From assembly GCF_014648355.1 (NCBI RefSeq), contig NZ_BMQY01000006.1, forward strand, positions 303,698-367,697: 64,000 bases of DNA, in the 5' to 3' direction. The stretch is from Couchioplanes azureus. GTDB lineage: Bacteria > Actinomycetota > Actinomycetes > Mycobacteriales > Micromonosporaceae. Of this stretch, positions 51,165-60,095 are shown piece after piece. The notes under the pieces were generated by a model, which was given only the letters and a program-made list of their open reading frames with translations, did not search any database and was not told where the DNA came from. Each line of letters opens with the position of its first letter. Positions within the stretch are counted from its first letter, which is position 1. The translations under genes and the position numbers were made by a program.

Positions 51165-53537
51165 GTGGACGCGGAACTTCTCGCCCTGCTCGACAACGAC
51201 CCGCAGGGATGGGTGCTGGCCCGCGCCGTCCGCGAGGACGGGGAGATCGTCGACTTCGAGCTGCTCTACATCAACGACGTGGGAGCGCGGCTGACCGGAC
51301 GCGACAGGTCCGAGCTGATCGGAGGGCGCTACCGCGAGCTGTGGCCGGAGACCGTGCACAACGGCACGCTGCCGCTGTACCGCTCGGTGGTGGAGACCCG
51401 GCAACCGGTGAAGCGCACCGTGTACTACGACCGGGCGACCATCAGCGGGCACTTCGAGCTCTCGATCGGCCCGTACGGCGACGGCTTCGCGGTGCGCTTC
51501 GTCGACCTGCGCCAGGTCACCGTGGCCCCGCAGTCCGACGGCGGCAGCCGGCTCTACGACATGCTCGACGCCGCCTTCGACGGCTTCACGCTGCTGCGCG
51601 CGGTGCGCGACGACCGCGGCGAGATCACCGACTTCGTCTGCGAGTACGTGAACCAGCTCGGCGCCAAACTGGTCGGCCGCGCCGCCGAGGACGTCATCGG
51701 TGCGCGGCTCAGCGAGGTGAGCCCGTCGAGCTGGGACCACGGCCTGTTCGACCGCTACCGCACCGTTGCCGGCACCGGGGAGCCGTGCCGCCTGCAACTG
51801 GCGTACCCCGCGATCGGGCAGGTGTGGGAGATCAAGGTCGGCCGTGCCGGTGCCGGGTTCGTCGCGGTGTCCTTCCGGGAGATCACCGAGCAGGTCGACC
51901 AGCAACGGGAGCTCACCCGCAGCGTCGCCCGCGCCGAGCAGGCCGCCGCGCGCGCCGGCGCCCTGCAGAAGGTCACCACCGCGCTGGTCGCCGCGAGCAC
52001 GACCGCCGAGGTGTACGCCGCGATCGGTGCGGTGCTGCGCCCGTCGGCCGGCGGCCAGGGCCTGGCCCTGCTGCTGCGGCACGACGACCACCTACGGGTG
52101 CACTACTGCGCCGGATACGAGCCGGACGTGGTCGAGCGGCTGCGCCGGCTGCCGCTCGATCATCCGTACCCGGCCGCCGCGGTCGCGCGCACCGGCCGCC
52201 CGCGGTACCTCTCCTCCGTCGACGAGTTCGAGACGGCGCAGCCGGAGGCCGCCCGCCTGCCCCGCGGCGGGCGGCAGTCCTGGGCGTTCCTGCCGCTCGC
52301 GGTCGCCGGTGAGGTGCTCGGCACGCTGGTCGTCGGCTACAGCGAGCCGCGCTCCTTCGACGCCGAGGAGCGCGACACCCTGACGGCGCTGGCCGGGCTC
52401 AGCGCGCAGGCACTGCAACGCGCCCTGCTGTTCGAGACCCGCACCTCGATCGCGGCGGAGCTGCAGCGCGCCCTGCTGCCCACCCTGCTGCCGCAGGTTC
52501 CCGGTCTGCGGCATGCCGCCCGCTACCTGCCCTGGACGCACGGCGCCGACGTCGGCGGCGACTGGTACGACGTCATCGCGCTCGGCAACGGCGTCGTCGG
52601 CGTGGTCATCGGCGACATCGCCGGGCACAGCGCCGCGGCGGCCGCCACCATGGGCCAGGTCCGCAACGCGCTGCGGGCGTACGCGGCGGAGCGGCACACC
52701 CCGGCCGGCGTGCTGCACCACGCCAACCAGCTCCTGCACGACCTGCGCCTCGACGCCATCGCGACGTGCTGTTACCTCGAGCTGCATCTCACCGAGGGCA
52801 CGGCGACCGCGGTGCTCGCCGGGCATCCCCCGCCGGTGCTGCGCACCGGGCGGACGGCGGCCGTGCTGAACCTGCGCCGGGGCATTCCGCTCGGCGTCTC
52901 GCGGACGGCCTTCTACGCCGAGACGACCTTCCTGCTGCCGGCGTCGGCGAACCTGGTGCTCTACACCGACGGCCTGGTGGAGGACCACCGGCACCCCATC
53001 GACCAGGGCCTCGACGAGCTGTGTGCCGCGCTGCGCACCGCGCCCAGCCGCGACCCGGAGGAGGTGCTCGACCACCTGCTGAGCAGCCGGGTCGGGCCAC
53101 AGCCCCGCACGGACGACGTCGCGGTGCTCTGCCTCACCAACGACGCCCCGCCGCCGGAGCAGCGCCGGGCGCGGCGCCGCTTCCGCGGGGAGCCGATCAG
53201 CGCGTCGGCGGCGCGGCGCTTCGCGGGGGACCTGCTCGCCGTCTGGGACCAGCGGCCGCTCATGAAGGACGCGTTGCTGCTGCTGGACGAGGTGGTCACC
53301 AACGCGATCCAGCACACGGCCGGGGACGTGGTCGTGGAGCTGCGGCTGGCGGACGGGTTGCGGGTCGAGGTCGGCGACTCCAGCGACCGGCCGCCGGCGC
53401 GACGGATCGCCGACGCGGAGAGCGAGAACGGGCGCGGGCTGGAGATCGTGGAGCGGCTCGCCTCCGCCTGGGGCACGGAGTCACTCCCGGGCGGAGGCAA
53501 GCGCGTCTGGTTCCACCTGGACGGTGAGACAGGCTGA
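51165..53537 (+). CDS. PAS-PAS-GAF-SpoIIE phosphatase with C-terminal RsbW-like ATPase
   Basis: A 790-residue multi-domain switch protein: two PAS-like domains (about residues 1-120 and 135-260), GAF (about 295-430), SpoIIE PP2C (about 440-655, beginning LQRALLPTLLPQVPGL with VGGDWYDV, VIGDIAGHS, LYTDGLVE and DDVAV) and a C-terminal GHKL ATPase (about 675-790, LLDEVVTNAIQHTAG, GRGLEIVERLASAWG). Phosphatase and anti-sigma-kinase-like modules are fused in the reverse order from the protein at 23122. GTG at 51165 follows AGGGAGG by five bases; the longer reading from 51054 lacks this. Partner STAS protein unknown. Confidence 0.93.
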   Translation: MDAELLALLDNDPQGWVLARAVREDGEIVDFELLYINDVGARLTGRDRSELIGGRYRELWPETVHNGTLPLYRSVVETRQPVKRTVYYDRATISGHFELSIGPYGDGFAVRFVDLRQVTVAPQSDGGSRLYDMLDAAFDGFTLLRAVRDDRGEITDFVCEYVNQLGAKLVGRAAEDVIGARLSEVSPSSWDHGLFDRYRTVAGTGEPCRLQLAYPAIGQVWEIKVGRAGAGFVAVSFREITEQVDQQRELTRSVARAEQAAARAGALQKVTTALVAASTTAEVYAAIGAVLRPSAGGQGLALLLRHDDHLRVHYCAGYEPDVVERLRRLPLDHPYPAAAVARTGRPRYLSSVDEFETAQPEAARLPRGGRQSWAFLPLAVAGEVLGTLVVGYSEPRSFDAEERDTLTALAGLSAQALQRALLFETRTSIAAELQRALLPTLLPQVPGLRHAARYLPWTHGADVGGDWYDVIALGNGVVGVVIGDIAGHSAAAAATMGQVRNALRAYAAERHTPAGVLHHANQLLHDLRLDAIATCCYLELHLTEGTATAVLAGHPPPVLRTGRTAAVLNLRRGIPLGVSRTAFYAETTFLLPASANLVLYTDGLVEDHRHPIDQGLDELCAALRTAPSRDPEEVLDHLLSSRVGPQPRTDDVAVLCLTNDAPPPEQRRARRRFRGEPISASAARRFAGDLLAVWDQRPLMKDALLLLDEVVTNAIQHTAGDVVVELRLADGLRVEVGDSSDRPPARRIADAESENGRGLEIVERLASAWGTESLPGGGKRVWFHLDGETG

Positions 53538-53552
53538 CCGGCCGGCAGCCGG

Positions 53553-54548
53553 TCAGAAGTCGTCGTCGAAGCGCACCGTGCCCGACACGCCGACCTGGTA
53601 CGCCGACACCCGTCGCTCGAAGAAGTTGGACAGCTCCTGCACGTCCTGCAGCTCCATGAAGGCGAACGGGTTCGCGCTGCCGTACACCGGCGCGATCCCG
53701 AGCGTGGCGAGCCGCCGGTCGGCGACATGCTGGAGGTACGCCCGCATGTCGGCCAGGCTCATCCCGGAGACGCCCGACCCGAGCAGGTCGGCGGCGAACT
53801 GCACCTCGCACTCGACGGCCTCGGCCAGCATGTCGCGGACCTGCCGCTCCAGCTCGGCGTCGAACAGGTCGGGTTCCTCCGCCCGGACCTGGTCGACCAC
53901 GTCGAACGCGAAGGCCATGTGCATGCTCTCGTCCCGGAACACCCAGTTGGTGCCGGACGCGAGGCCGTGCAGCAGGCCGCGGGAACGCAGGTAGTACACG
54001 TACGCGAAGGCGCCGTAGAAGAACAGACCCTCGATGCACGCGGCGAAACAGATCAGGTTGAGCAGGAAGGCGCGCCGATCCTCTTTGGAGGTCAGCGTCC
54101 GCAGCTCGAAGACCGAGTCGATCCACTTGAAGCAGAACTCGGCCTTGCGGGCGATCGACGGGATGTTGTCGACCGCCGCGAACGCGGCCGTGCGCTCGTC
54201 GAGGTCCGGGACGTACGTGTCCAGCAGGTTCAGGTAGAACTGGACGTGCACGGCCTCCTCGAAGAGCTGCCGCGACAGATAGAGCCGGCCCTCCGGCGAG
54301 TTGACGTGCTGGTAGAGGTTGAGCACCAGGTTGTTCGCCACGATGGTGTCGCCGGTGGCGAAGAACGCGACCAGCCGCGAGACGAGGTGCCGCTCGGCGG
54401 GGCTCAACCGGGCCAGGTCGGCGAGGTCGGAGTGCAGGTCGACCTCCTCGACGGTCCAGGTGTTCTTGATGGCGTCCTTGAAGCGGTCGAAGAAGTGCGG
54501 ATACTTCATCGGCCGCAGGGTCAGGTCCATTCCGGGATCGAGCAGCAT
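53553..54548 (-). CDS. nrdB: Ribonucleotide reductase class Ia beta subunit
   Basis: The 331-residue four-helix di-iron protein generates the tyrosyl radical for NrdA. Metal ligands are recognisable as D67, E98 and H101 in FEEAVHVQFY, with the radical tyrosine at Y105 (H+4), and the second ExxH in RDESMHMAF. The C-terminal GTVRFDDDF is the tail that docks to NrdA. ATG at 54548 overlaps the nrdA stop (TAATG), so synthesis is coupled. Expression is under the nrdA leader riboswitch. Confidence 0.95.
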   Translation of the reverse strand: MLLDPGMDLTLRPMKYPHFFDRFKDAIKNTWTVEEVDLHSDLADLARLSPAERHLVSRLVAFFATGDTIVANNLVLNLYQHVNSPEGRLYLSRQLFEEAVHVQFYLNLLDTYVPDLDERTAAFAAVDNIPSIARKAEFCFKWIDSVFELRTLTSKEDRRAFLLNLICFAACIEGLFFYGAFAYVYYLRSRGLLHGLASGTNWVFRDESMHMAFAFDVVDQVRAEEPDLFDAELERQVRDMLAEAVECEVQFAADLLGSGVSGMSLADMRAYLQHVADRRLATLGIAPVYGSANPFAFMELQDVQELSNFFERRVSAYQVGVSGTVRFDDDF

Positions 54549-56890
54549 TACTGGCACGCCTCACACGATTCGGGGTTCTCCAGGGAACAGGCGTCGGCGG
54601 CAACGAGCGCGACCGTCGCCTGCTGAATCCGCGTCGCCGGGCGCGAGCGCAGGTAATAGCTGGTCTTGAGCCCCGACTTCCAGGCGTGGAGATACATCGA
54701 CGACAGCTTGCCGATGGTCGGTGCGCTCAGGAACAAGTTCAACGACTGCGACTGATCGACGTACGGCGCCCGCGCCGCGGCCAGGTCGATCAACGCCCGC
54801 TGCGGCAGCTCCCACGCGGTCCGGAACAGCTCCCGCACGTCCGCGGGCAGCTCGGTGAGCTGCTGCACCGAGCCCTCGGCCCGCTTGATCCGGTCGCGGA
54901 CCGGCGCCGTCCACAGGCCGCGGGCCTTGAGCTCGCTGACCAGATAGTTGTTGACCTGCAGGAACTCGCCCGACATGGTCTCGCGCTTGAACAGGTTGGA
55001 GACCTGCGGCTCGATGCACTCGTAGCAGCCGGCGATCGATGCGATCGTCGCCGTCGGCGCGATCGCGACCAGCAGGGAGTTGCGCAACCCGTGGGCGGCG
55101 ATGCGCTCCCGGACGGCCGCCCACCGAGCGGACTGCGCGGGCGAGGCTCCCCAGAGATCCGGATGCAGCTCACCGCGGGCCGCGCGGGTCTCGGGATACG
55201 CGGGATGGGCCCCGAACCGCTCGGCCAGCCCGGCGGAGGTCTCCAGCGCGGTCAGCAGGATCTCCTCCTGGACCCGGGTGGACAGCTCCCGCGCCCGGGC
55301 GGAGTCGAACGGCAGCCGCAGCGTGAAGAACGCGTCCTGCAGACCCATGAGCCCGAGTCCGACCGGCCGCCAGCGCGGGTTCGAGGCGGCCGCCTGCTCG
55401 GCCGGGTAGTAGTTGATGTCGATCACCCGGTCCAGGAAGACCACCGCGGTGCGTACGGTCGCGCGCAGCCGCTCCCAGTCCACGCCGTCGGCGGTGACGT
55501 GCGCGCCGAGGTTGACCGAGCCCAGGTTGCAGACCGCGGTCTCGGCGTCGGAGTTGACCTCGAGGATCTCCGTGCACAGGTTGGACAGGTGGATGACGTT
55601 GCCCGGCTCGCCGGTCTGGTTGGACAGTGCGTTGGCGCGGTCCTTGAAGGTCATCCAGCCGTTGCCGGTCTGCGCCAGGGTCCGCATCATCCGGGCGTAC
55701 AGGTCACGCGCCTTGACGGTCTTGACCGCCTTCTTCTCCGCCCGCCGGTAGGCGTCGTCGAAGGCCTCGCCGTAGAGGTCGGGCAGGTCGGGGGCGTCCG
55801 TGGGGTCGATCAGCGACCAGTCGGCGTCGGCCTCGACCCGGCGCATGAACTCGTCGGGGATCCAGTTGGCCAGGTTGAGGTTGTGGGTGCGGCGGGCCTC
55901 CTCGCCCGTGTTGTCCCGCAGCTCCAGGAACTCCTCGATGTCCGGATGCCACGGCTCCAGGTAGACGCACGCCGCACCCTTGCGCCGGCCGCCCTGGTTG
56001 ACCGCGGCCACGCCCGCGTCGAGCGTCCTGAGGAACGGCACGATGCCGTTGGACCTGCCGTTGGTGCCGCGGATCAGGGCGCCCCGGCCTCGGACCCGCG
56101 ACCACGAGATGCCGATACCGCCGGAGAACTTCGACAGCTTCGCCACCTGGTGGTACCGCTCGTAGATCGAGTCGAGCTCGTCGCGCGGCGAGTCGACCAG
56201 GAAGCACGACGACATCTGCGTGTGCCGGGTGCCGGAGTTGAACAGCGTCGGCGAGCTCGGCAGGTAGGCCAGGCTGGACATCAGCCGGTAGAAGCCGATC
56301 GCCTCCCCCGGCGTCCCGGACAGCCCGCACGCCACCCGCAGCAGCCAGTACTGCGGCGTCTCCACCACCAACCGCGACCGCGGATGCCGCAACAGGTAAC
56401 GGTCGGCGACGGTCCGCAGGCCGAAATACTCGAACCGCAGGTCCCCGTCGGGGTCGACGGCGGCGTCCAGCTCGCCGGCGTGGCGGGCCACGAACGCCGC
56501 GGTCCCGTCGCCGATCAGCCCGTGCGTGTGCGCGTAGCGGATGGACTCGCTGAAGGTCGCGACGCCCTGACCGCGCAGTTCCTTGTCCACGCAGGCCGCC
56601 AGGAGCCGCGCCGCGAGCCGCGAATACTGCGGCTCCTCGCCGATCAGCTCCGCCGCCGTGCGGATCGACAGTCCGTCCAGCTCCGCCGTGGTGGCGCCGT
56701 CGTACAGACCGCTGATGGTCCTGGTGGCCACCCGCAGCGGATCGACCTCGTCCAGGTCACCGGCCCACCGCGCGACCGCCTGCACGATCTTGTCGACGTC
56801 GACCGGCTCCAGGTCGCCGTTGCGCTTGCGTACCCGCATGGCTTGCCGCCGCTGCTCCGGCAGCGTGGCCTTCTCCGGTGTGAGTGTCAT
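54548..56890 (-). CDS. nrdA: Ribonucleotide reductase class Ia alpha subunit
   Basis: A 780-residue oxygen-dependent reductase. The N-terminal ATP cone (RVRKRNGDLEPVDVDKIVQA) signals allosteric activity control. Active-site features include the cysteine in SSCFLVD, NLCTEI (Asn, Cys and Glu) and YECIEPQVSNL, and the C-terminal redox pair is ESCEACQ. It makes deoxynucleotides aerobically. GAGGAGAGGG sits just before the ATG at 56890. A cobalamin riboswitch lies 140 bases upstream, the Streptomyces-type arrangement in which B12 represses this enzyme because a B12-dependent class II reductase can replace it. Confidence 0.96.
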   Translation of the reverse strand: MTLTPEKATLPEQRRQAMRVRKRNGDLEPVDVDKIVQAVARWAGDLDEVDPLRVATRTISGLYDGATTAELDGLSIRTAAELIGEEPQYSRLAARLLAACVDKELRGQGVATFSESIRYAHTHGLIGDGTAAFVARHAGELDAAVDPDGDLRFEYFGLRTVADRYLLRHPRSRLVVETPQYWLLRVACGLSGTPGEAIGFYRLMSSLAYLPSSPTLFNSGTRHTQMSSCFLVDSPRDELDSIYERYHQVAKLSKFSGGIGISWSRVRGRGALIRGTNGRSNGIVPFLRTLDAGVAAVNQGGRRKGAACVYLEPWHPDIEEFLELRDNTGEEARRTHNLNLANWIPDEFMRRVEADADWSLIDPTDAPDLPDLYGEAFDDAYRRAEKKAVKTVKARDLYARMMRTLAQTGNGWMTFKDRANALSNQTGEPGNVIHLSNLCTEILEVNSDAETAVCNLGSVNLGAHVTADGVDWERLRATVRTAVVFLDRVIDINYYPAEQAAASNPRWRPVGLGLMGLQDAFFTLRLPFDSARARELSTRVQEEILLTALETSAGLAERFGAHPAYPETRAARGELHPDLWGASPAQSARWAAVRERIAAHGLRNSLLVAIAPTATIASIAGCYECIEPQVSNLFKRETMSGEFLQVNNYLVSELKARGLWTAPVRDRIKRAEGSVQQLTELPADVRELFRTAWELPQRALIDLAAARAPYVDQSQSLNLFLSAPTIGKLSSMYLHAWKSGLKTSYYLRSRPATRIQQATVALVAADACSLENPESCEACQ

Positions 56891-56895
56891 GCCCT

Positions 56896-56970
56896 CTCCT
56901 CGCGAGCCCAGGGCCGTGCGCACACGCGGGAGCAGACACCACCGGCCGCGGGCACACGGTGCCCGAGGAG
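56896..56970 (-). promoter_or_regulatory. Predicted expression platform of the nrdA riboswitch
   Basis: In the leader RNA, CTCCTCG (56970 to 56964) is complementary over seven bases to CGAGGAG (56902 to 56896), which contains the nrdA ribosome binding site. The first element also overlaps the base of a perfect 7-bp hairpin, CGGGCAC-loop-GTGCCCG (56965 to 56949). Alternative pairing would let the upstream riboswitch hide or free the binding site. This is a structure prediction by eye. Confidence 0.5.
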
Positions 56971-57029
56971 AGCTGGCGTCGGCCGTCCCGCGCGGCCTCC
57001 GGCCGCCGCACACCCCTCGGCGTACGGCG

Positions 57030-57190
57030 CGCTGGCAGGTCTTCGGACTCGTGGGCAGGACAGAAGTCGCCTACTGGCCGTCGCTTCCCAGGCCGGGGCC
57101 CAGTGCTGTGTGACGGCGGTCGTTCCCACTCACCGCTGCGGGGCAGTCCCGGATTCCCACCGGGTTCCCTCTTGCCTCGGCCCCGTCACG
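57030..57190 (-). promoter_or_regulatory. Cobalamin (adenosylcobalamin-type) riboswitch
   Basis: Read on the minus strand, the conserved blocks appear in order: GGAACCCGGTGGGAATCCGG, CTGCCCCGCAGCGGTGAG, a CACTGGG segment with CCTGGGAAG, and the B12-box-like AGTCCGAAGACCTGCCAG at the 3' end. Spacing agrees with the cobalamin riboswitch core. It precedes nrdAB, as known in Streptomyces. Confidence 0.94.
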
Positions 57191-57271
57191 ACGCGGCCGA
57201 ACCAGCTACGGGCACCACCATATCTGGGTGACGCCGGAAAACCACCACCCCACATGGTGTGTTCGGGCGTG

Positions 57272-57652
57272 TCACCGCTTCCCGGCCGCGGCCGGCGCCG
57301 GGATGACCGACAGGGCGAGCGTGGCGGGCAGGCCGGCGACGCCCGGGCCGCCCGCGCGCACCCAGTCGGCGATGTCGGCGATGACCGCGTCGTCGAGCAC
57401 CAGCCCGAACCACACCGGCCGGGCACCGCGGCGCCGCGCGGCGCGCGTCGGCTGCACGACCACGACGTTCGACTGGGCGCAGACGTCCAGACACAGGCTG
57501 GTGCGGACCCGGTTCGCGGCGGGAAGCAGCTCCCGCAGCCGGCCGAGCTGCGCCGCGTGGTCCACCGCCGGATGCTTCACCCGGCTGCCGCAGCAGCAGT
57601 CCCGGCACACCGTCAGCGTGCAGCCCGGCATGTCGTCCTCGGCCACTGCCAC
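57272..57652 (-). CDS. (2Fe-2S) ferredoxin-like protein, thioredoxin fold
   Basis: A 126-residue protein with cysteines in CTLTVCRDCCCGS and LCLDVCAQSN, the pattern of thioredoxin-like [2Fe-2S] ferredoxin domains. The rest contains VVVVQPTR and WFGLVLDD, typical of the fold. GTG at 57652 is six bases from GGGAGG; ATG at 57631 is an alternative. It lies directly upstream of the cobalamin riboswitch on the same strand. Its redox partner is unknown, and a cobalamin link is only positional. Confidence 0.75.
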   Translation of the reverse strand: MAVAEDDMPGCTLTVCRDCCCGSRVKHPAVDHAAQLGRLRELLPAANRVRTSLCLDVCAQSNVVVVQPTRAARRRGARPVWFGLVLDDAVIADIADWVRAGGPGVAGLPATLALSVIPAPAAAGKR

Positions 57653-57754
57653 CCCGTCCTCCCGCACGGCCACCACCGTAGCCGCGCGCGGGTGCCGGGG
57701 ACGGGCGGGGCTCAGTCGACCAGGCGATCCTGGGAGAGGGTGTGAGGCGGTGCG

Positions 57755-59263
57755 CTACCGGTCCAGCCAGACCGGGTTGCTCAGCATGAGCATGGTGGTC
57801 AAGGTGGTCGGCGTGGGCTGCGGCCGCTGCACCTCGGCGCGGACGTAACGGGCGCCGGCGCCGCGCGTACGCCAGGTCAGCGTGGTCGTGCCGGAGGCCG
57901 GGACGAGGCCGGTCGCCACCTGACCGGCCGCGGTGTGCAGCGAGACGACGGCGCTGGGCACGCCGCCGACCCTGGCCGTGACCTCGACGGTGTCGTCACC
58001 GACCGGCAGCGCCTGCCCGGGGCCCGCGACCCGTCCCCCGGCGGCCGCGGTGAGGTCCAGGGTCGCCCCGGCCGATCCGGCGAGGTACGAGCGCCCCGCT
58101 CGCAGCGCCGCCACAATCGCCGCGCGCGACAGCTCCGGCGCGTACACCACGGTCTGCGGATGCGCGACGGCGGCCGGGCTGTGCGCGTCGCTGTTGCCGA
58201 ACGCGGCCAGCCGGCGGCCGTCGCGCAACAGCCTGTCCCAGATCCGTACGGAATTGACGTCGTCGATCGTCCACGGCCCGTTCCACACCTCGAGGCCGTC
58301 GACGTGCTCGTACCCGAACTCCCACGTCGAGCCGGGACCGGGCGAGCTGGGATGCGCGGGCACGACGAGGCCCCCGTCCGCGCGCACGGCGGCGGCGTAG
58401 CCGGCGAACAGCCCGTCGCCGGGACCGTAGCGCCAGTCCACCCAGCGGTCGGCGGGCAGGCCGAGGGCGAGCCAGTGGCCGTGCCGGGTGGTGACCTCCT
58501 CGCCGCCGATGACGAGCAGGTCGTCGCCGGCATAGCGGCCCCAGGTCAGGTTCGCCGACCGGGTGTTGTGCTCCGTGGACACCAGGAAGTCGAGACCGCG
58601 GGCCCGGGCCTCGGCGGCCGTCTGCTCCTGGGTGCCCTGGCCGTCGGAATGGACGGTGTGCAGGTGCATGTCGCCGCGATACCAGGCCGCGCCCCGGCCG
58701 GCCGCGCTCGGGGGCGCGGGCGCCGGGACGAACGCCGGCCCCTCCGGCCCGAACTCCAGCGTGACGTCCACCTGCCAGTCCATGCCGCGCGGGTTGACGA
58801 CGATCGGGCCGAGGGCGACCGCCCACCGGCCCGGGTCGACGCGGCCGGGGAGATAGCCCGGGGTGGCGTCGGAGGCGGACAGCGTGAAGGAGTCGCGGGC
58901 ACCGCCGGACCATCCGCGGAAGCCGTCCGCGGCGCCGGGCCCCCATCCCGCCGGGCCGAAGATGCCCACGTCCAGCACGTTCTGGAGCAGGCCGGGAACG
59001 AGGACGTACGGATCGTACGAGCGGCGCACCGAGATGCGGTTCACCCCGGCCGGCACGTCGAAGGGCACGTACTCCCACTGGTCGAAGCCGGGCGGCGAGT
59101 GCCCCGGGAAGGTGGTGGTCACCGGCGGCGGGTCGGCCGGGCCGGCGGCCGCACCCCGCGGCGTCGCCATCGCGAGCAGCCCGCCGGCGGCGAGGACGCC
59201 GCCGAGCCGCAGCACCTCCCGGCGGGCGGCTGCCGTACGCCGCACCTCGCGGTCCGGAGCCAT
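57755..59263 (-). CDS. CehA/McbA-type PHP phosphoesterase, Tat-exported
   Basis: The 502-residue protein begins with a Tat-like signal (ARREVLRLGGVLAAGGLLAM, cleavage near AAA). A beta-rich N-terminal domain (about residues 40-200) precedes the PHP metal-binding domain: YRGDMHLHTVHSDG, STEHNTRSANL, PAHPSS and GNSDAHS. A beta-sandwich tail closes the chain. The PHP domain of this group hydrolyses phosphoesters or carbamates; the substrate is unknown. ATG at 59263 has GGAGAGG nine bases upstream. It diverges from the VanZ-like gene. Confidence 0.88.
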   Translation of the reverse strand: MAPDREVRRTAAARREVLRLGGVLAAGGLLAMATPRGAAAGPADPPPVTTTFPGHSPPGFDQWEYVPFDVPAGVNRISVRRSYDPYVLVPGLLQNVLDVGIFGPAGWGPGAADGFRGWSGGARDSFTLSASDATPGYLPGRVDPGRWAVALGPIVVNPRGMDWQVDVTLEFGPEGPAFVPAPAPPSAAGRGAAWYRGDMHLHTVHSDGQGTQEQTAAEARARGLDFLVSTEHNTRSANLTWGRYAGDDLLVIGGEEVTTRHGHWLALGLPADRWVDWRYGPGDGLFAGYAAAVRADGGLVVPAHPSSPGPGSTWEFGYEHVDGLEVWNGPWTIDDVNSVRIWDRLLRDGRRLAAFGNSDAHSPAAVAHPQTVVYAPELSRAAIVAALRAGRSYLAGSAGATLDLTAAAGGRVAGPGQALPVGDDTVEVTARVGGVPSAVVSLHTAAGQVATGLVPASGTTTLTWRTRGAGARYVRAEVQRPQPTPTTLTTMLMLSNPVWLDR

Positions 59264-59357
59264 GACGGCCATCCTCTCCGCCGCGCGGGAGGCGGCATAG
59301 ATCGTCATGGATGTTACTCATGGCTATTTATTTCCGCCATACGCGCCCGCGGCCAAG

Positions 59358-60086
59358 ATGACCCGCATGAGGTATCAGCTCAACCTGGCGCTCGACCGTC
59401 CCGCCGCGGTGGCACTGCTGCTGTGCTGCGCCATCGCGGCCGGGGTGCTGTTCTGGCCGATGTCGAGGCTGTTCCGCTGGCGGCCGGGATGGACGCTGCT
59501 GGCGCTGCTCGCCCTGGCACCCATCCTGGTCTTCACCGTGCCCGTGGAAGCCCCCGGCTGGCAGGACGGCGCGATCTACCGGCTCGCGGAGTACGTACGC
59601 TCGTTCCTGCGGGCGGCAACCTTCCAGGCCGAGCTTCAGGCACCCGCCTCGAGCGACGAGCAGGTCGCCAACCTGCTGCTGTTCATCCCGCTGGGCGTGG
59701 CCGGCGCCCTCGCCACCCGCCGCGCGTTCCGGACCGCCGCGGCGGCGGCCACCCTCTCCTTCGGCATCGAGGCCTGGCAGGCGATCAGCGGCGTCCGGGT
59801 CGCCTCGGCGGCAGACTGGATCTACAACACCGGCGGAGCCTGCGCGGGCGCGGCGATCGGCCTGCTGGTGCTGGCCGCGCGGCGCCTGACCCGGCCGGAC
59901 GCCATCGCCCCGGGCCCATCCCCAGCGCCGGCCCGGCCACCCGCCCCCGCGGCACGGAACCCGCACGGCGACGCCTTGCCGGAACCGACGCTCGCCCTGT
60001 CCCGCCGCCCCGAGGCGGAACCGACGCTCGATCTGTCGCGCCGGCCCGAGGAGATGACCACCGCGAGCCTGACGCCCCGGTGGTGA
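59358..60086 (+). CDS. VanZ-like family membrane protein
   Basis: A 242-residue protein with about five helices and the VanZ-like pattern, including the N-L-L-F-I-P-L-G motif in VANLLLFIPLG and the conserved SFGIEAWQAI. The C-terminal 60 residues are cytoplasmic and contain two copies of an (E)PTL(A/D)LSRRPE motif. VanZ-like proteins affect glycopeptide susceptibility or envelope processes, mostly by unknown means. ATG at 59358 is used; ATG at 59367 is possible. It is convergent with the glycosyltransferase gene. Confidence 0.85.
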   Translation: MTRMRYQLNLALDRPAAVALLLCCAIAAGVLFWPMSRLFRWRPGWTLLALLALAPILVFTVPVEAPGWQDGAIYRLAEYVRSFLRAATFQAELQAPASSDEQVANLLLFIPLGVAGALATRRAFRTAAAAATLSFGIEAWQAISGVRVASAADWIYNTGGACAGAAIGLLVLAARRLTRPDAIAPGPSPAPARPPAPAARNPHGDALPEPTLALSRRPEAEPTLDLSRRPEEMTTASLTPRW

Positions 60087-60095
60087 CGGCGGCGC

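Noticed and set aside
54686..57745. A 3-kb plus-strand open frame opposite nrdA running through the riboswitch
   Set aside because: No recognisable domain and it crosses a structured RNA and two genes; it is a composition shadow of nrdA.
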